Source of the DNA: Ceratotherium simum simum
Lineage: Eukaryota > Chordata > Mammalia > Perissodactyla > Rhinocerotidae
Length of the DNA: 64,000 bases
Assembly (NCBI RefSeq): GCF_000283155.1
Contig: NW_004454163.1
Span: 21,760,387-21,824,386, forward strand
Direction: 5' to 3'
The notes below the pieces were generated by a model. The model was given only the letters and a program-made list of their open reading frames with translations, had not been told where the DNA came from and did not search any database. The first letter of the stretch is position 1, and each line of letters starts with the position of its first letter. Made by a program: the position numbers and the translations under genes. Positions 1-12,721 of the stretch are shown in pieces.

Positions 1-106
1 CAGTTCTGTCTCAGGGGTAATTTTTCCACGAGTAGTTGTAAATTGGCTGTGTCCACGGGAGGAGGTGAGTTCAGAGTCTGCCTACGCCGCCATCTTGACT
101 CCGCCC
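1..106 (-). mobile_element. 5' end of a minus-strand L1, cut by the window edge
   Basis: The segment matches the 5' ends of the two large L1 copies at about 35180-35276 and 50105-50184. All three share a TGTCCA(C/T)GGGAGGA block followed about 50 bases later by a GCC(G/A)CCATCTTGA block. On the minus strand this reads TCAAGATGGCGGCGTAGG, a typical start of a mammalian L1 5' UTR. It keeps more CpG than the other two copies (GCCGCC, ACGCC), which suggests a younger or less decayed copy. The rest of the element lies to the left of the window. Recognition rests on the internal comparison. Confidence 0.8.
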
Positions 107-351
107 CTCCCATCTGGTGAGTTTTATCTGCATTTAGTTTTTGACTTCTTGCAGTCTAGGCTTTATATGTCTTCATTGGTAGTTTGGTCCATGAGGCTAT
201 GCTTACTTTCATAGATCAAAGAGCAAAAAGAAAAGAGTTGCTCAGTTTTGCTCAAGCTGAAAAAATGACGAGGAATTTTAAATTAAATAAAAAGAAAGAT
301 GCTAAATCCATTGCACCAATCATGATTTGAATCTCTAGAGCAGCCAGTTGT

Positions 352-398
<47 letters not shown>

Positions 399-865
399 TG
401 GAAAGAAAGCTCTCCTCTTTCCAAAGGAAAGAGCAAATAAAGTCCACCATTACGGTAAACTCTAAATTTTCAAAGCATTATCATTAACTTGACGTAATTA
501 ATTTTCTTCAGTTTAACAACTTAGAATTTCTGGATTTATTTGGGAATTGAACTCTATAAGGCAAAGATTATATATGAATTGATTGATCTTTTGCCTCTGT
601 TGCCTTGATAGTTTGATTGAGAAACAAGGCACCTGTTATATAAATCTGGATGCCTTCTGTTAACCCTGATGATCCCATGCAAAGTTTTCAACTCTTTTGC
701 CCCCTTTCTGTCCCTCTCCAATCTATCTTAAGAAATCAGCTGTACTTCATGCTGCCTATTAGGTTGCAAGGACATCCAGCACATTATTGGACCCCTCTCT
801 TCCAGGGAAGCAAGTCACACTCCTCAATTTCTGCCTTCTGTCGCTAATCTATAGTTTTTGGTTTA
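107..865. other. anonymous AT-rich sequence with one microsatellite
   Basis: No gene or repeat family was recognised apart from the GT tract at 355-394. An open frame of 65 codons at 650-847 has no recognisable domain and is treated as chance. Confidence 0.5.
355..394. repeat. (GT)n microsatellite
   Basis: There are about 20 uninterrupted GT units, preceded by TTGC and ended by ATGTTG. A pure dinucleotide tract of this length is usually length-polymorphic in mammals. Confidence 0.97.
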
Positions 866-1086
866 GCCAGTTTCCTAACCCCAGCATTATTGACATTTTG
901 GTTGGATAATTCTTTGCTATGTAGGGCTGTCCTGGGCATTTTAGGATGTTTAGCAGCATCGCTGGTCTCTACCTACTAGATGCCAATATCATCCCCAACC
1001 AAATGTTTTGGTGGCAACCTAAAATGTCTTCAGACATTGCCAAATGTCCCCTGCAGAGTGAAATTGCCCCCAGTTGAAAATGACTA
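866..1086 (-). mobile_element. MER5A-like hAT-Charlie MITE
   Basis: This is a non-autonomous DNA transposon remnant. Diagnostic blocks in order are GCATTATTGACATTTTGG, GGATGTTTAGCAGCATC, ATGTCTTCAGACATTGCC and AAATTGCCCCCAGTTG, as in MER5A read on its reverse strand. It covers nearly the full consensus length and the terminal inverted repeats are degraded. A second copy in the same orientation lies at 63055-63255. Confidence 0.85.
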
Positions 1087-1184
1087 AAGTGATATTAGCA
1101 CACATTTGTTTTCTGTACTAACCATCTCAGATTATACACTTGCATTTGACCTGGTGATCTGATTTCAAGACCTCAGCATCAGGC

Positions 1185-1330
1185 TAGAGGTTCTCATCAG
1201 TGCACATTAGAACCAGGGATCACTTAAAAATTGTTAAGGTCCAGGATCCTCCAGGAATTAGGTCTAGAATTGGACCCAAGGCATTTTTTAACTCCCCAGA
1301 TGATTTTAACGTGCAGAGAGGGTTGAGTGT
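1185..1330. mobile_element. hAT-Charlie MITE, MER5/MER20 type
   Basis: The terminal arms form a degraded inverted repeat: GAGGTTCTCATCAGTGCACATTAGAA on the left pairs with GATTTTAACGTGCAGAGAGGGTTGAG on the right. This layout and the central GGCATTTTTTAACTCCCCAGATGATT are typical of short mammalian hAT-Charlie elements. It lies 100 bp from the MER5A copy. The exact subfamily is uncertain. Confidence 0.7.
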
Positions 1331-3055
1331 CCTCCGTGAGTGCTTGATCATGGGTAGAGAGCTGTGCTGATGTTGCTCACATCACATCATGAAGGTAGTC
1401 ATCTATTTGGGAAGCATCCCTAAGCAATCTCACAAATCTGGCTAGGCCTTCTCTGGCACTTTTATAAAGGGAAGTGTAATGCCATTTAGGTGTCAACCTT
1501 GAGGTGTGTGTTTACTTTGTTTTTTTTTTTTATGGTTACTAGCAAATGTCATCGGAATATGATTGGCTCCGGTTTTATTAAAATGGGTAATGTGTTCTTC
1601 TAGGTAATTTTATTCAACAAAATATATTTAAGAGTTAAAATTAAAAGCTTACAAAAATTTAAGTCAATTATTACTTTAAATGGAAGAGAGAAACAGCTTA
1701 AGTAAAAGAAAATTCAAATTATATTGGTGTATTTATTGTGTCTGTGTCTGTACCTGTCAAGTGATCACAGCTATAATGATTAGCAAATTTGTACATGAAG
1801 CTAGAGATGATATTTTTCACTATGTAGAGCTCTTAAAAGAGGATTAGAATTTAGAAAAGACTAAACAAGGCCAAGGTATCTCTTTACTGGGGCACCTAAT
1901 TAATATAGCCTGTATGCTGGGATTTTTGTCTGTCCAGCATATTTTGCTTTCTTCTTCCTGGAAATAATATGTACTTTCCTTTGGAACACATACCCTATTC
2001 CCCATGTTGCTGTGGATTGTCAAACACAGCATTCTCTCCTCACCTCCAGTCACAGGCATGAGTGTGTGACACAAGCTGGGGTAATCATAATATGGAGTCA
2101 CCAAGAGATGTGTGATGCAAGTTGAGCCAATTAGAATACTCCCCTGGAATTTTTTGCATTGGGGGTTGGAAGATAGCTCTCAGTTCCTCTTGGAACTTAA
2201 GCCAAAATATATATATAAACCTAGGGATGTCAGCAACCATCTTTGCTAGTACATGAATGCCTGTGTGCTTTAGAGAATGAGACCAGCAGACATGGGATGC
2301 AATAGTTAGTAATGACATCTTTTTAGACATATTTCAGATGGCAAGTTGCCCCAAAGAATGTGATCCAACAAAGGGAAACTGCTTCACTGTGACTTTGAAG
2401 ATTCCATGTACATAGCTAGATTGTCTGAATTTCAATCATAAGAATTGCCAATGAAGAATTGCTTTTGTTTTCTTTTTTGTTGTTACTGTCTAGAAGAAAG
2501 AAAAGTAGTTCAGACCAAAGCTTCCTGAAATGAAATGAAATTTTATTTTCACTGTGAGCAGGAAGGTAGGTGATAGCAGTCTATCTTCTGCTCTGATTTT
2601 GAATATACCTTTATGGTGTGTCTACTTAAGCCAAAGGAAATCAGATGTTTTAGATGTCAACACTAACAAAAAATGAGTAGGACAGTACTTTGTGTCATAC
2701 TACATTTTAAATAGTTAGAATCACAATGTCATAGGACGATGACACTTGAAGGGACCTTGAAGATCATCTTGTACTTTGAATCTCAACCACATGGGTGGTT
2801 GAGGAAGAGGCACACACGTATGCAGAGAAAAGCTAAGGTGAATGGCATATCATTTACTACTAATAATAGTTAAAGTACTGAAGTTTGCAATGATTTGATT
2901 CATTTCTTATATATTAGAACAGATTCAGAATTGGAAGTTCAACGTTTCCATGACTGGTTGTCATCTGGTCCCATATTCCTCACAATGGGAGCATTTATCT
3001 CTTATAAATCAAATAGAAGTGTCTATTCCATCACAGAGACCCACAAGAAAATAAG
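1331..3055. other. anonymous sequence, possible old repeat at about 2060-2320
   Basis: The stretch is mostly AT-rich with no recognised gene. The part at about 2060-2320, with phrases such as CACAAGCTGGGGTAATCA and AAGTTGAGCCAATTAGAA, resembles an ancient mammalian repeat with a repeated 'AAGCTGGGCCAATCAGAG' phrase, but I cannot name the family. Two overlapping minus-strand frames there (81 and 86 codons) have no recognisable product. Confidence 0.4.
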
Positions 3056-3066
3056 ATTCTCTTTGT

Positions 3067-3331
3067 TTTTGGTTTTTGTTTTTGTTTTTCTTGGTGAGGA
3101 AGATTGGCCCTGAGCTAATATCTGTTGCCAATCTTCCTCTTTTTGCTTGAGAAAGATTGTCCGTGAGCTAACATCTGTGCCAATCTTTCTCTAATTTTTT
3201 TATGGGACGTGGCCACAGCATGGCTTGATGAGTGGTGTGTAGGTTTGCTCTCGGGATCTGAACCCACGAATCCCAGGCTGCTGAAGTGGAGTATGCAAAC
3301 TTAACCACCATACCACCGGGCCAGCACCAAT
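3067..3331 (-). mobile_element. ERE SINE (tRNA-derived, perissodactyl)
   Basis: This is an antisense equine repetitive element. The left side carries its A-rich tail as T-rich sequence, followed by the doubled GAGGAAGATTGGCCCTGAGC / GAGCTAACATCTGTGCCAATC block. The tRNA-related head runs to the right end (GGTGTGTAGG, GATCTGAACCC, TTAACCACC, GGGCCAGC). An 11-bp target duplication ATTCTCTTTGT flanks it at 3056-3066 and 3332-3342, and it extends to 14 bp with one mismatch. The B box is decayed. Confidence 0.92.
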
Positions 3332-3342
3332 ATTCTCTTTGT

Positions 3343-5224
3343 AAGCAGGGGATCATAGATAGCTACATCCCAGACCAGAGTCTTCATAACACCATCCTCT
3401 GAGAGCTTAAGATTGCTGGGTGCCATGCTCCTAGCTTGGAACACAACCTCAGCCCACCTTGAGCTCCTGTTTGAGATCTCCAGCTTCAGATGATACTTCT
3501 CATCCCAGAGCCCCCACTGTCCCTGATCAATGAAATATATGTAAAGGGAAATTTGCTGCTTTCTCTTTAACTGACCAGCGTCCCTCCCATTCCTGTACGT
3601 AGGTCTTGTGTAATCTCAGTAACAGGAATCACATCTTCTTTTATATATGCCACATAACTCTGAATCAAAGTTTGCAAACAGTAAGCACTGATTGTTTTGC
3701 TTATTAATTTGAGGAACTTTATGTCCTAAGCATGCTAATAATTAGGGGAAAAAAAGATCATGGAAAAGAAGAAATTTAAATGTAACTAAACTCAGATAAT
3801 TTGTCTTAAGCAATAAGGCAGAAGGAAGAGTCTCAATATTATTGCTTAAAATCTTCTGAGTCTCAACAACTACTTGTGCTCAAGTGAAATGAATGCTTTA
3901 TATGAGGAAGGGCAATGTTTACAGTGGGTAGTCAACTTGTCAAAACTCGTGGAATTGTGGTACAAATGGTAAAGTGAGGCTTATAGGTGTAATGTTTTTG
4001 CATTAATAGCTGCTTCAAATGTCACTGAAACAAATGATTTGTGTAAGTATGATAACACTCTTTCATAAGTGGGCACCTCATTAAGACTAGCACAGCACCT
4101 CCTCGTCTGAGCTAAAAACCACTTTACCACCTATTTTATAGGTTCATTCAAATGATTTTCAACCTTTCATGGAAATTGTTTTCCATTAGAAAAGGAAAAG
4201 CCTGAAAATATTTCAATGAATCATTAGCAATAGCGTTCTTGGTTCAAAGTATCAGACACCTTCTTTATAAATAAAATATGTCCACAGATAATTTGTATAT
4301 ATAACTGTGTATAAAATTTTAATTAGCTTTAAGGTAAAATAATCATACTTGATTAATTTTGCTTCATGTCGAGGTGTCCTTGAATCAATGTTGTTTTAAG
4401 CAGAATTTAATAACTTCTTCAAGGTTCAAAGGCTTCATGTTTTCAAATAAGATAATCTTTTTCCTCCACCAAAATGGTCTGTATAGTTGAAATTTCATTC
4501 CTATTAGGCTCCTGTTAGTTTCCTTTTCCTGATGGGAAAGTCCATCCAGTGGGATAGGCCATCCAAAAATCAACCAAACACTTGGTAGATTTCCATGTCG
4601 GTAGAAAGTGGAAAAATCACTGCATCCAACCCCCTCCACACACATAGATGCTCTCATGGTATAGAGACGTGGTACAGAGAACAGAGACATGATAAAAGGC
4701 CAGAAGAGAGAGCAATGACAAGACTGAACAGGCAAAGATAGGGAAGAAATAAGTCTGGAATCAGTCTTTCTCTTGCACAAGTGTGCTTCTCCTTGGGATC
4801 TTAGTGAATTGGGAACAAGACATATTTTCCTTCACTCTGTGTCTGGCTGAGTGTACTGTGGGGTCACTCCAATGTCTGAAAAAGAGCACCGACCAATTGA
4901 TGCTATTATGCCCACCTTTGATTTTCAGTTCTCAGCACACAGATCTCTGTCAGTCATCTATATTGGAGACTATGATTTCTAATGGTTTATTTCTTTTTTT
5001 AAAAGACATCTGGATTCCCTACAGTGCTAGGAAAGTTTATAGATGAAATCTCAAATTATTTAATCAAATATAAGATTTTTTTTGTTTATGTTGTTTTATT
5101 TAATGAAAGCAAGGGGCTTACAGAGGAGGGAATGCCAGGTTCACGCTGTATGTGTTGACCCACTTGGTAGCATCAATGGCTCTGTCTTTTAGATTCTAGG
5201 ATATGAGCTCCAGAGCTGCCCTGC
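3343..5224. other. anonymous sequence without a supported gene
   Basis: I recognised no repeat family or gene. The longest open frame is 131 codons on the minus strand at 4385-4780. Its predicted protein has no motif I recognise and no splice or codon-use support. It is listed among the rejected items. Confidence 0.5.
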
Positions 5225-5410
5225 CTGAGTCCGCAGCTTGGCCTTGCCACACCCTGGAATGGGAGTTCACCCCTCTTAGCTTCAGTGTCCTCCTCTGTAA
5301 AATGAGGATAGTATTGGTAACAATCTCAGGACTGGGGTGAACATTAAAGAAGATGATGTATATAAAGTGCTAAGCACGTTCCTGGTAGATATTGAACACT
5401 CAAAAAAGAA
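5225..5410 (+). repeat. MIR SINE fragment
   Basis: The order of blocks follows MIR on its sense strand: a decayed pyrimidine-rich core ending in CTTCAGTGTCCTCCTCTGTAAAATGAGGATA, then GAACATTAAAGAAGATGATG and AAAGTGCTAAGCACGTTCCTGG. It is an ancient tRNA-derived SINE and is well diverged. Confidence 0.8.
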
Positions 5411-5844
5411 GTTCTTATGAACATTACTTTACATAGACACCTTTGCTACTTACATTGCTGTCCACTCCCTGAGAGTTCTCTGTATCCACCCTTGTCCACC
5501 TCGAGGTCTATTCAGACTGGCATTCTATTCACCATTTGTAAGAGAAATTAATAGGCGACAGGCTTTAAAGACAGTATTGAAATGCCTGAAAACATGTCAT
5601 GGTTTTTGCCCCAATCAAGGAATTTTTGAAGATTTCCCACTTCCCAGAACATTCTGTAAATACAGTATTTGCATTGATGATTTAGTAATAGTTCCTATGT
5701 TAAATTACGCATTATGTAATATTCTTGCTTATGATTTAAACCGAATGCTTGAGACAGCAACATACGTGACATAGTGTGACTAGAAATTAATGTGACTGGA
5801 ACTGAACTTGGACATCCCAATGCTAGTTATTGTTCCTAAAGCTG

Positions 5845-6272
5845 TTAGGCTGAAAGTGTGGCAGAGACCTAACTGCCACCAATAAGTCATGTTCCCTCCC
5901 TCCATATTGCAGAGCTGTTTCTCTGGAAATTTCCCAGACTCCTTCACTTCTAAGTGAAGTGAAGTAACAAGTTACTACAAATGGAGTATGTACAAGGAAT
6001 GTGTGTCAATCCCAGGATGAGCTGAGAAGAAGCAAGTGTGCTGTTTTTCCTTTCTCGTTCCCTCTCAACTGGATACAGAGTCAGGCTCAACTCATGCTAG
6101 TGCTACAAGATAGAAGAGGTTGGGTCCTTGAATCACTGCATGGAAAGTCATCCACTGATCAGGAATGCCCGCCCTGGTGAGTTGTGCAGCAATTAACAAA
6201 CTTATATATTGTGCTAAGCCACCGAGATTTTGGAATCTTGCTACATCAGTTCATGCTTCTGTAACTAATACA
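5845..6272 (+). mobile_element. MLT1-like ancient LTR (ERVL-MaLR), tentative
   Basis: The 3' part reads like the end of a MaLR LTR: AATTAACAAACTT, GTGCTAAGCCACCGAGATTTT and TTCTGTAACTAATAC, near the usual polyadenylation segment and terminus. The 5' part is strongly diverged. No coding interior is present, so it would be a solo LTR. The family is uncertain. Confidence 0.5.
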
Positions 6273-7259
6273 AAAAGTAATAAAATGATCCCAATAATTC
6301 ACTTTGCTTCAAATATTTTCAGACTCTTTTTTCAGATTTGCTGTTAGGGCTCTTTACCATTGACATATTTTCATCATTTTAACTTAAAGTTAACTTTTTA
6401 GGCATGGCCAAAAGCCATCCAAAGTCTTGGTGCAGAAAGTTTAGGTGTAGAAATTCTCAATGTATTATTAGAAATCAGTCTCATGATGTAATCCCAGAAA
6501 GTGAACCCTTAATAAAGTGACATTTTAATATAACAGAATCACACTGAAAGCCGTGTGTGTCTCTCACATCATGTTAGAAAATATTATCATGTTGAAGCAC
6601 ACTACTGTTGAATAGATCTGGTTTCTGATTCTAGCTCTACTTCTTAATTTTTGACCAAAGTCTAATTTTTAATTCCAAAATGCAAGAAGATGACAAATTG
6701 TGAGCATAGTATAGAAACATTTTTATAAAAGGCTCAGAATTTTGAAAAATAAATGCCAGACTACGCTTTGAACGGTAAGTAAAATATCCATATGGCAATG
6801 TTATCAAACATCCCTACTTGTTACAATGTAGGATGGTATTATTTCCTAGATATATTCAAATTGTTCTTTGTAAAAATAACTATATTTAAAATTCTAAAAG
6901 CACCTTTCACTGTGCTCCCTCACATAATTGGATGAATAATATTGGGATATGGTATTGTGTAATATTTATATCAGCCTGTGTGTTATCAGCAAGCCAAAAA
7001 CAGCTGGAAAGCAAAAGTGTAAAGGATTCGGATATGGCTAAATTGATCTCTGGAGTAGGGCTGGTTTGCAGGAAAATTGTAAAGAAGGAAAGCTTATATC
7101 TGGCTCCTCCCTTCAAATTTCTGCTCTGCCACTATCTTCCCCATGACTCTCCTTACAGCTGCAGCTCCTGGGTCCACAACTTGGCCTTGAGTGTATGGGG
7201 ACCCCTGCAAATGTTGTTTGAGGATTCCTATTTAAAAAAATAATTTGATTTTAAAGCGT
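6273..7259. other. anonymous AT-rich sequence
   Basis: No gene was recognised. Overlapping frames of 103 codons (plus, 6932-7243) and 69 codons (minus, 6907-7116) occur, but neither shows a domain or a credible structure. The right end may already belong to the L1M copy that follows. Confidence 0.45.
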
Positions 7260-8222
7260 AATATATATTCAAGATGAGCTTGGAGCATCTTGTAGTGCCA
7301 GCAAGTAAGGAAGTTCTCGAAAAAAAAAGTGATGGGGAGTATATCAAAGGTATATGTATGCCAAATGAAAGAGCTTCCAATGGCCAAAGATGGAAAATTT
7401 TAGAAACAAAATAAAATATTATTGAATTATAACCCAAAATATAAAATGAATATTCATGAGTCCAAGCTGATATAAATGATTAAAGAATAAATATATGAAG
7501 AATATACAAACCTCCCATCCAGAATTATGAAAAATTTATGCAGATAGTCTACCCTCAAGAAGGTGGATCATAATATACTCTGCTCCTTAATTTTGGGCTG
7601 GGTATAGTGACTTCCTTCCAAAGAGTACAGTATAGCAATGGGAAAAAAAAGAGTAACTTTATAGTGGAGAACCCTGACAAACACTACTTCAGGCAGGTGA
7701 TCGAGATCAACATCAACAGTGCTAAGTCATATTGATAGTGTGTATCCTTAATACGATGTGATGAGGAGCCATCCTCTGTGGTCTTCTTCACCCAAATTCA
7801 TAACGCCAGTCTAATCATGAGAAAAATATCAGACAAATCCTAACTGAGGGTCATTCTACAAAGCATCTGACCAGTACTCCTCAAAATAGTCAAGTCATGA
7901 AGAACAGGGGAAGTCTGAATAACTGTTACAGCCGAGAGGAGCCTAAGGAGACATGATGACTACATGATTTGGTATCCGGGATGGGTCTTAGAACATAAAA
8001 ATGGACTTTAGGTAAGAACTCAAGAAATCTGAATAAAATTTGGTTTTAGTTAATAATTATGTGTCAACATTGGTTCATTAATTGTAACACATGTACCATG
8101 TTAATGTAAGATGTTAATAATAGGGAAAGTGGGTGTGGAGTAGGCGGGAACTCTCTGTAACATCTTTGTAATTTCTCTGTAAATCTAAAACTGTTCTAAA
8201 ATGAAAAGTTTATTTTAAAAAA
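7260..8222 (+). mobile_element. L1M 3' UTR / 3' end
   Basis: This is an old 5'-truncated LINE-1 in plus orientation. Diagnostic phrases are GACCAGTACTCCTCAAAATAG, AGAGGAGCCTAAGGAGACATG, TGTACCATGTTAATGTAAGATG, GGGAACTCTCTGTAACATC and CTGTAAATCTAAAACTGTTC, ending in an A-rich tail at about 8222. These match the mammal-wide L1M (MB/MC-like) 3' untranslated region. No intact reading frame is included. Confidence 0.85.
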
Positions 8223-8282
8223 TTGTTACAAATTTCCCAAGCCCATATTGTGTAGTGTGATTTATTGATGACTTAAAACTGA

Positions 8283-8470
8283 GATTGACACACTTTTCTT
8301 GTAAAGCGTCAGATAGTAAATTATTTAGGCTTTGTGAGCTGTGTATGGTCTCTGTCACATATTCTTCTTTGTTTATAACTCTTTGGAAATATATAAATCA
8401 TTCTTAGCTGTAGGGTCATACAAAAACAAGCAGAGGATGATTTCAAAGATGGTAGTTGCAGAATCTCTGA
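8283..8470 (+). mobile_element. hAT-Charlie MITE (partial)
   Basis: The sequence has the 'CTTTTCTTGTAAAG-GTCAGATAGTAAATTATTTAGGCTTTGTGAGC' block of a common mammalian Charlie-derived MITE. A better preserved copy of the same family is at 50355-50548. The right part is diverged. The precise subfamily is not assigned. Confidence 0.65.
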
Positions 8471-10752
8471 TTTAAAATAACGTACAGAGAAGAGGTCCTT
8501 ACACATTTATTTGTCCCATAGGCACACATGTAGATTTTTCTTAGTGTCCAGGCACCATTTCTTCTTCTTCGGGTCCAGGAACCATCCCTTCTTTTTCAAC
8601 ATTGTCAAATGCTCCATTCCTGGTTAATTTCTAATTACTCTCCTAAAGCCTGTTAGTATGCATTGTTGAAGACAACCTCAAACAAAAGTCTTGCTCAGAG
8701 TATGCAGAAAAATGTGAACAATAATTAATGTTCTAGACATGCTAATTTTACTGTTCAGAGTCTTATAATATAAAGGTTGAACAACACATCTTGCCTTGGA
8801 CTCTTTAGGCTGTCATCACTGCATCCCTAGAACATAATCTCTTTCAATGTTGACTACACCCCTGCCTTCCACACACTGCCACCAGTGGGGAGGAGAAGCA
8901 ATGGCCCCTTGTACAGAGTGGGAAAGACATTCCCATTTGCATAAGGTATGCCCTTTCTTCATCCAGCATGGTTTAAGTCCAACTTAGGAAAGCACAATGT
9001 TACCATATTGATCAGAGGCAAACGAAGACATGGATTAAGAGAGCCAGTTGGTATCAAGCCATAGTCTCAGAAACCCTCAGAGGAGATAAATGTGACCATT
9101 CTCAGAATAAGTGTGACCATTCCTCAATCATGGCACATAATCTGCAGAGGAAGTACCAAGACTTCCCTGGCTGATCTAAAATGGCCGTAGCAGGGGCAGC
9201 ATTGCCACCAGAAGGAACCTCTGCCACCATTCCCATGTGCTACTAACCTCACTGCCTGCAGGTGCTAAACATCAGAGGCAGCCCTGTGGTTGGAACATGG
9301 AGGACTGAGAACAGGCCCCAGGATCTGTGTTAGATGGTCAGTAAGCCATATTCCTGAACTTGTCCAGGGTCCAAGGTGAGTGAGAGTCACTCCAAATTAG
9401 TGTGTCAGCGCCATTCTGTCAGCTCAGTCTCACGCAATCCCCCAAAAGAAGTTTCCTATGAGCCAGGTGGAATGGTCTGCTTACCCTCTTAGAACTGGGG
9501 CTCAACCACTGGGCCCTGGGATGACATAAGCACATATCAATCTTGGGGCATCTAATTGACTCAATGCACAGCAAAGTTGGAGGGAGAGGATCAGAGAGAT
9601 TTCTGAATGAGTAATATGGGGACTGGGGAGCCTGGCACTGCCAACTCTAGCTAGTTCCAAGCCACCAGAAGGATAGCGTTAGACCATTTCGACAAAGACA
9701 CTCCAAAATTCAGGGACCTCTGAGGTGGGGGACCCAGGGCAGAGACCTCTGTTTATCTGGTCTAAGAGCAGCACTGCCTCTCTTCAATTCAAAAGACAGG
9801 TAAAGGCCCTACACTGACCCTAGACCTCCAACCACCTTAGAAAATTCCCACTAGAATCACGCAGAAGCATATTGCAAATCTTCATTCAAACTCATTTTTT
9901 GCCATTGTTGTAGGCATTGGGGATAGGGATGAAAAACATCTCCAGGACTTTAAAAAAAAAAAATGTATGTATCCTGCATTCTACTCATTCAGGCCCTACT
10001 GTCTAATAACTAAGTGGCAGAACTAACTGAGACAAAAATGTTAATCCTAACACTATCTTGATTCCGGATAATGCACTTGTATTTAACAAGATCTTTTTTT
10101 AATGTCTAACACAAGGTTGTAACCTCTGACTATGCTTGTTGAAACTTGTAGATTCACAATTAACTGTCCACAGAGCATTGCTGAGCTCCAGCTACTTATT
10201 GGGGATTATCATTTTAAATTTACCCTGCTGAATACATTTTAAGGACTTAACTAAGAGAAGGAGTATTTATTCAGGATTTGGGGTGGCGGGGGGATAGCCC
10301 ATCTATTTTTCCAGATACTCCAACATCTAACTCTGAATTATACCATATAATTAAGAAGCCATGTGCTCGGATTGAATATTGTTTCTGGATCCTGCCCTTC
10401 CCAGTCTCCAAAATCCTGTGCTTAGAGTCGCTTTTATTGACTTGTGTTTTGATGTGGCACCATTAATCTAACTTTAGGGGAAAGGAGTCTAATTAAACTT
10501 GACACCATGTTTTCTGGAAGGGTGTTGTTGAGGATGCTGTTCATCAAAATACACACTTGTATGAGAACTTAGAGCAGAAAAAGAGTTAGTCTAATTTTTC
10601 TGAATAACTGGTTGGCTTTTATAAATAGAACTTGGAGGCCTATATATGTTTTCTTGTTTATTGCTAAAAAACTCACAGCTAAGTTTGAGGCTCATCTCCA
10701 GAGACTTAATGGCATCATGGTGTGCCCTAAACTGTCTTCAGATTCTATCTTA
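8471..10752. other. anonymous sequence without a supported gene
   Basis: About 2.3 kb in which I see no gene. The part at about 9000-9900 is richer in GC than its surroundings but shows no open frame of note and no repeat I can name. Short A tracts occur at about 9950-9962. Confidence 0.5.
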
Positions 10753-10979
10753 CTATTTTTTTAAAGTTTTCCATATTTATTATTATTTTTTTCTCCCCAA
10801 AGCACGAGTACATAGTTGTATATCCTAGTTGTAGATCGTTCTAGTTCTTTACGTGGGATGTTGCCTCAGCATGGCTTCATGAGCGATGTGTAGGTCTGTG
10901 CCCGGGATCCGAACCGGCAAAGCCCGGGCTGCCAAAGTGGAACACCCGAACTTAACCACTACATCACTGGGCCGGCCCC
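10753..10979 (-). mobile_element. ERE SINE (tRNA-derived, perissodactyl)
   Basis: This is an antisense ERE with its head on the right: GGGATCCGAACCGGCAAAGC, CTTAACCACTACATCACTGGG and GCCGGCCCC at the end. A 9-bp target duplication TCTATCTTA lies at 10744-10752 and 10980-10988. The tail side is AT-rich (10753-10800) and the usual GAGGAAGATTGG block is missing, so this is a short-tail form or an internally rearranged copy. Confidence 0.9.
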
Positions 10980-10988
10980 TCTATCTTA

Positions 10989-12721
10989 TTTTTCTGTCCT
11001 TATTTTCCCATCTCATTTTGCTTTTTATATAAACTTTATTTAATCCTCCTGTGATATTTGCATATTTATAAGTTAATCTTACATTCTTTTTGGAACAAGG
11101 CTGGTTATAAATAATTAAGAAGTTGTGACAAAAATGCTTTAGAGATACCTTATGTTATTGTGGAAAGAGTGTGGGCTTTGGAATTACACAGCTTTGATCA
11201 GCTGTTAGATCTGCTTTTTATGAGTTCTGTGACCTTTGACACGTTTCCTAACTTGATATGGCATATTCCAGAGGTGTCATAACTGCTGATTAATCCCTTC
11301 TCTTTGTTCCTAACGTCATCTTCCCTTTAGCTTTTCTACGTGTGCGATGCTTTCCAACATGTATCTCTTTTTGCTGGGAAATGAAGTAAGACAGTCTTAG
11401 ATACTTTTCACTTAGAGATGAATACCAACCTGAGAAAAGATCTGGAGATCCAGATAAGAGCTATATTCTCTAAGAAAACTAGAATGAGCTTCAAAATCCC
11501 TTATTTATATTACGTTAAAGTATACATCTCTAAACTTTTAATTCTCTGTTCCACATCAGAATTCATAATCTTTCCTGTTGCTTAATTTATACTATTGATT
11601 TTAGTGTTTTCAATCAGAAACACAAGACAGTGCTTAATTTTTGGCTGTCATCAATATTTTCTTCCATTAATACAAACAGGACTACTTCTCAGCAATATGC
11701 TATACATCAAAGAGATGGTGTCTATCCTTGAAACAAGCAAAAAATAATATATCAGAGTTTAACAAGTCTCTTCTATCTAATGAATGAATTTACAGTTTCA
11801 AGGAATAGTAAACCTGTCAAAGGGAATTAAATGATATGTTGCACCAGGAATAACTTCTGTGTCTGGCATTTGTGTTAGGTTGTTAGTAAGAGGAAAATAG
11901 AACATGTGGACCTTGATAATATACCTGTCTTTGATATTATTGTTAAGCTTGGCTCTTCTGGAGATTAAAGTGGCAGGTAGTAAAATGTATAGTGCAAACG
12001 TACATGTGATATTTTTGTTCTATTTTAAGTTTCTCATGGAAAATGGTTTTGTGATTGGTCTTTGAACAGCACTTTATTTATAATCCTATTTGCAACTTGG
12101 AGAGATTTCACCTCAGAAGGCAAATGAGCATACTGCTCTGGCTTTTGTGATTCTGAAAATGTCACTGCTGTCATTTGTCATATATGCCTGAAACCTGCCT
12201 TTTCAATAAGTGACATCTCCCACTCCTTTTGGGTGAAATTTTTTACTCCTTTTTTTCTTCTTTCAGAGAGAGAAGTCTAAATAAAAAAGATATTTGGATT
12301 CCTATTTTCATAACAGGAATGAGAAATTAATTTCTTACATATTAGAGCTAAGCTCTAATAGTTATTTAGGTAATTAATAGTAGTTATTTCAGTGCAACAC
12401 AATGAAACAGCATTGGACTTCTTTTGTGTTTTTACTTTGGGATGGAATGCCATTTTATTGCATTCAAAATGAATTACATTTCTCTTTACTTGGAAAAAAA
12501 ATCTGATGGAGCAAAAGTTGCCTTCCCAATGCAAGCAGATTTTTACCTAGTCCTCCTTGGTTGATCCTTCCCTTTTCTTTCCGTAAGCCTCTGGAAATGC
12601 TTTCCTTTTCCTTCTGCTTACCTGCTAAAGTCTACATGATTGCACTTTTTTCCCTGGGGCTGGGACTTTGCAATCCCTGCAGTCATGTCTTCTGTCTGAC
12701 CTGTCTGTCCTTTGGCCCACA
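10989..12721. other. anonymous sequence with one MIR fragment
   Basis: Apart from the MIR at 11155-11265 I see no gene or nameable repeat. The sequence is AT-rich with scattered poly-T tracts. Confidence 0.5.
11155..11265 (+). repeat. MIR SINE fragment
   Basis: The 5' half of MIR is seen: GTGGAAAGAGTGTGGGCTTTGGAATTACACAG, then TTCTGTGACCTTTGACACGTTTCCTAACTT. These correspond to the tRNA-like head and the TGTGTGACCTTGGGCAAG core. Confidence 0.7.

Noticed and set aside
4385..4780. 131-codon minus-strand open frame
   Set aside because: No recognisable domain or motif, no splice or polyadenylation context, and the length is within chance for AT-moderate DNA of this size.
6932..7243. 103-codon plus-strand frame with a hydrophobic N-terminus
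   Set aside because: An overlapping minus-strand frame of similar quality exists and no known domain is seen; a signal-peptide-like start alone is weak evidence.
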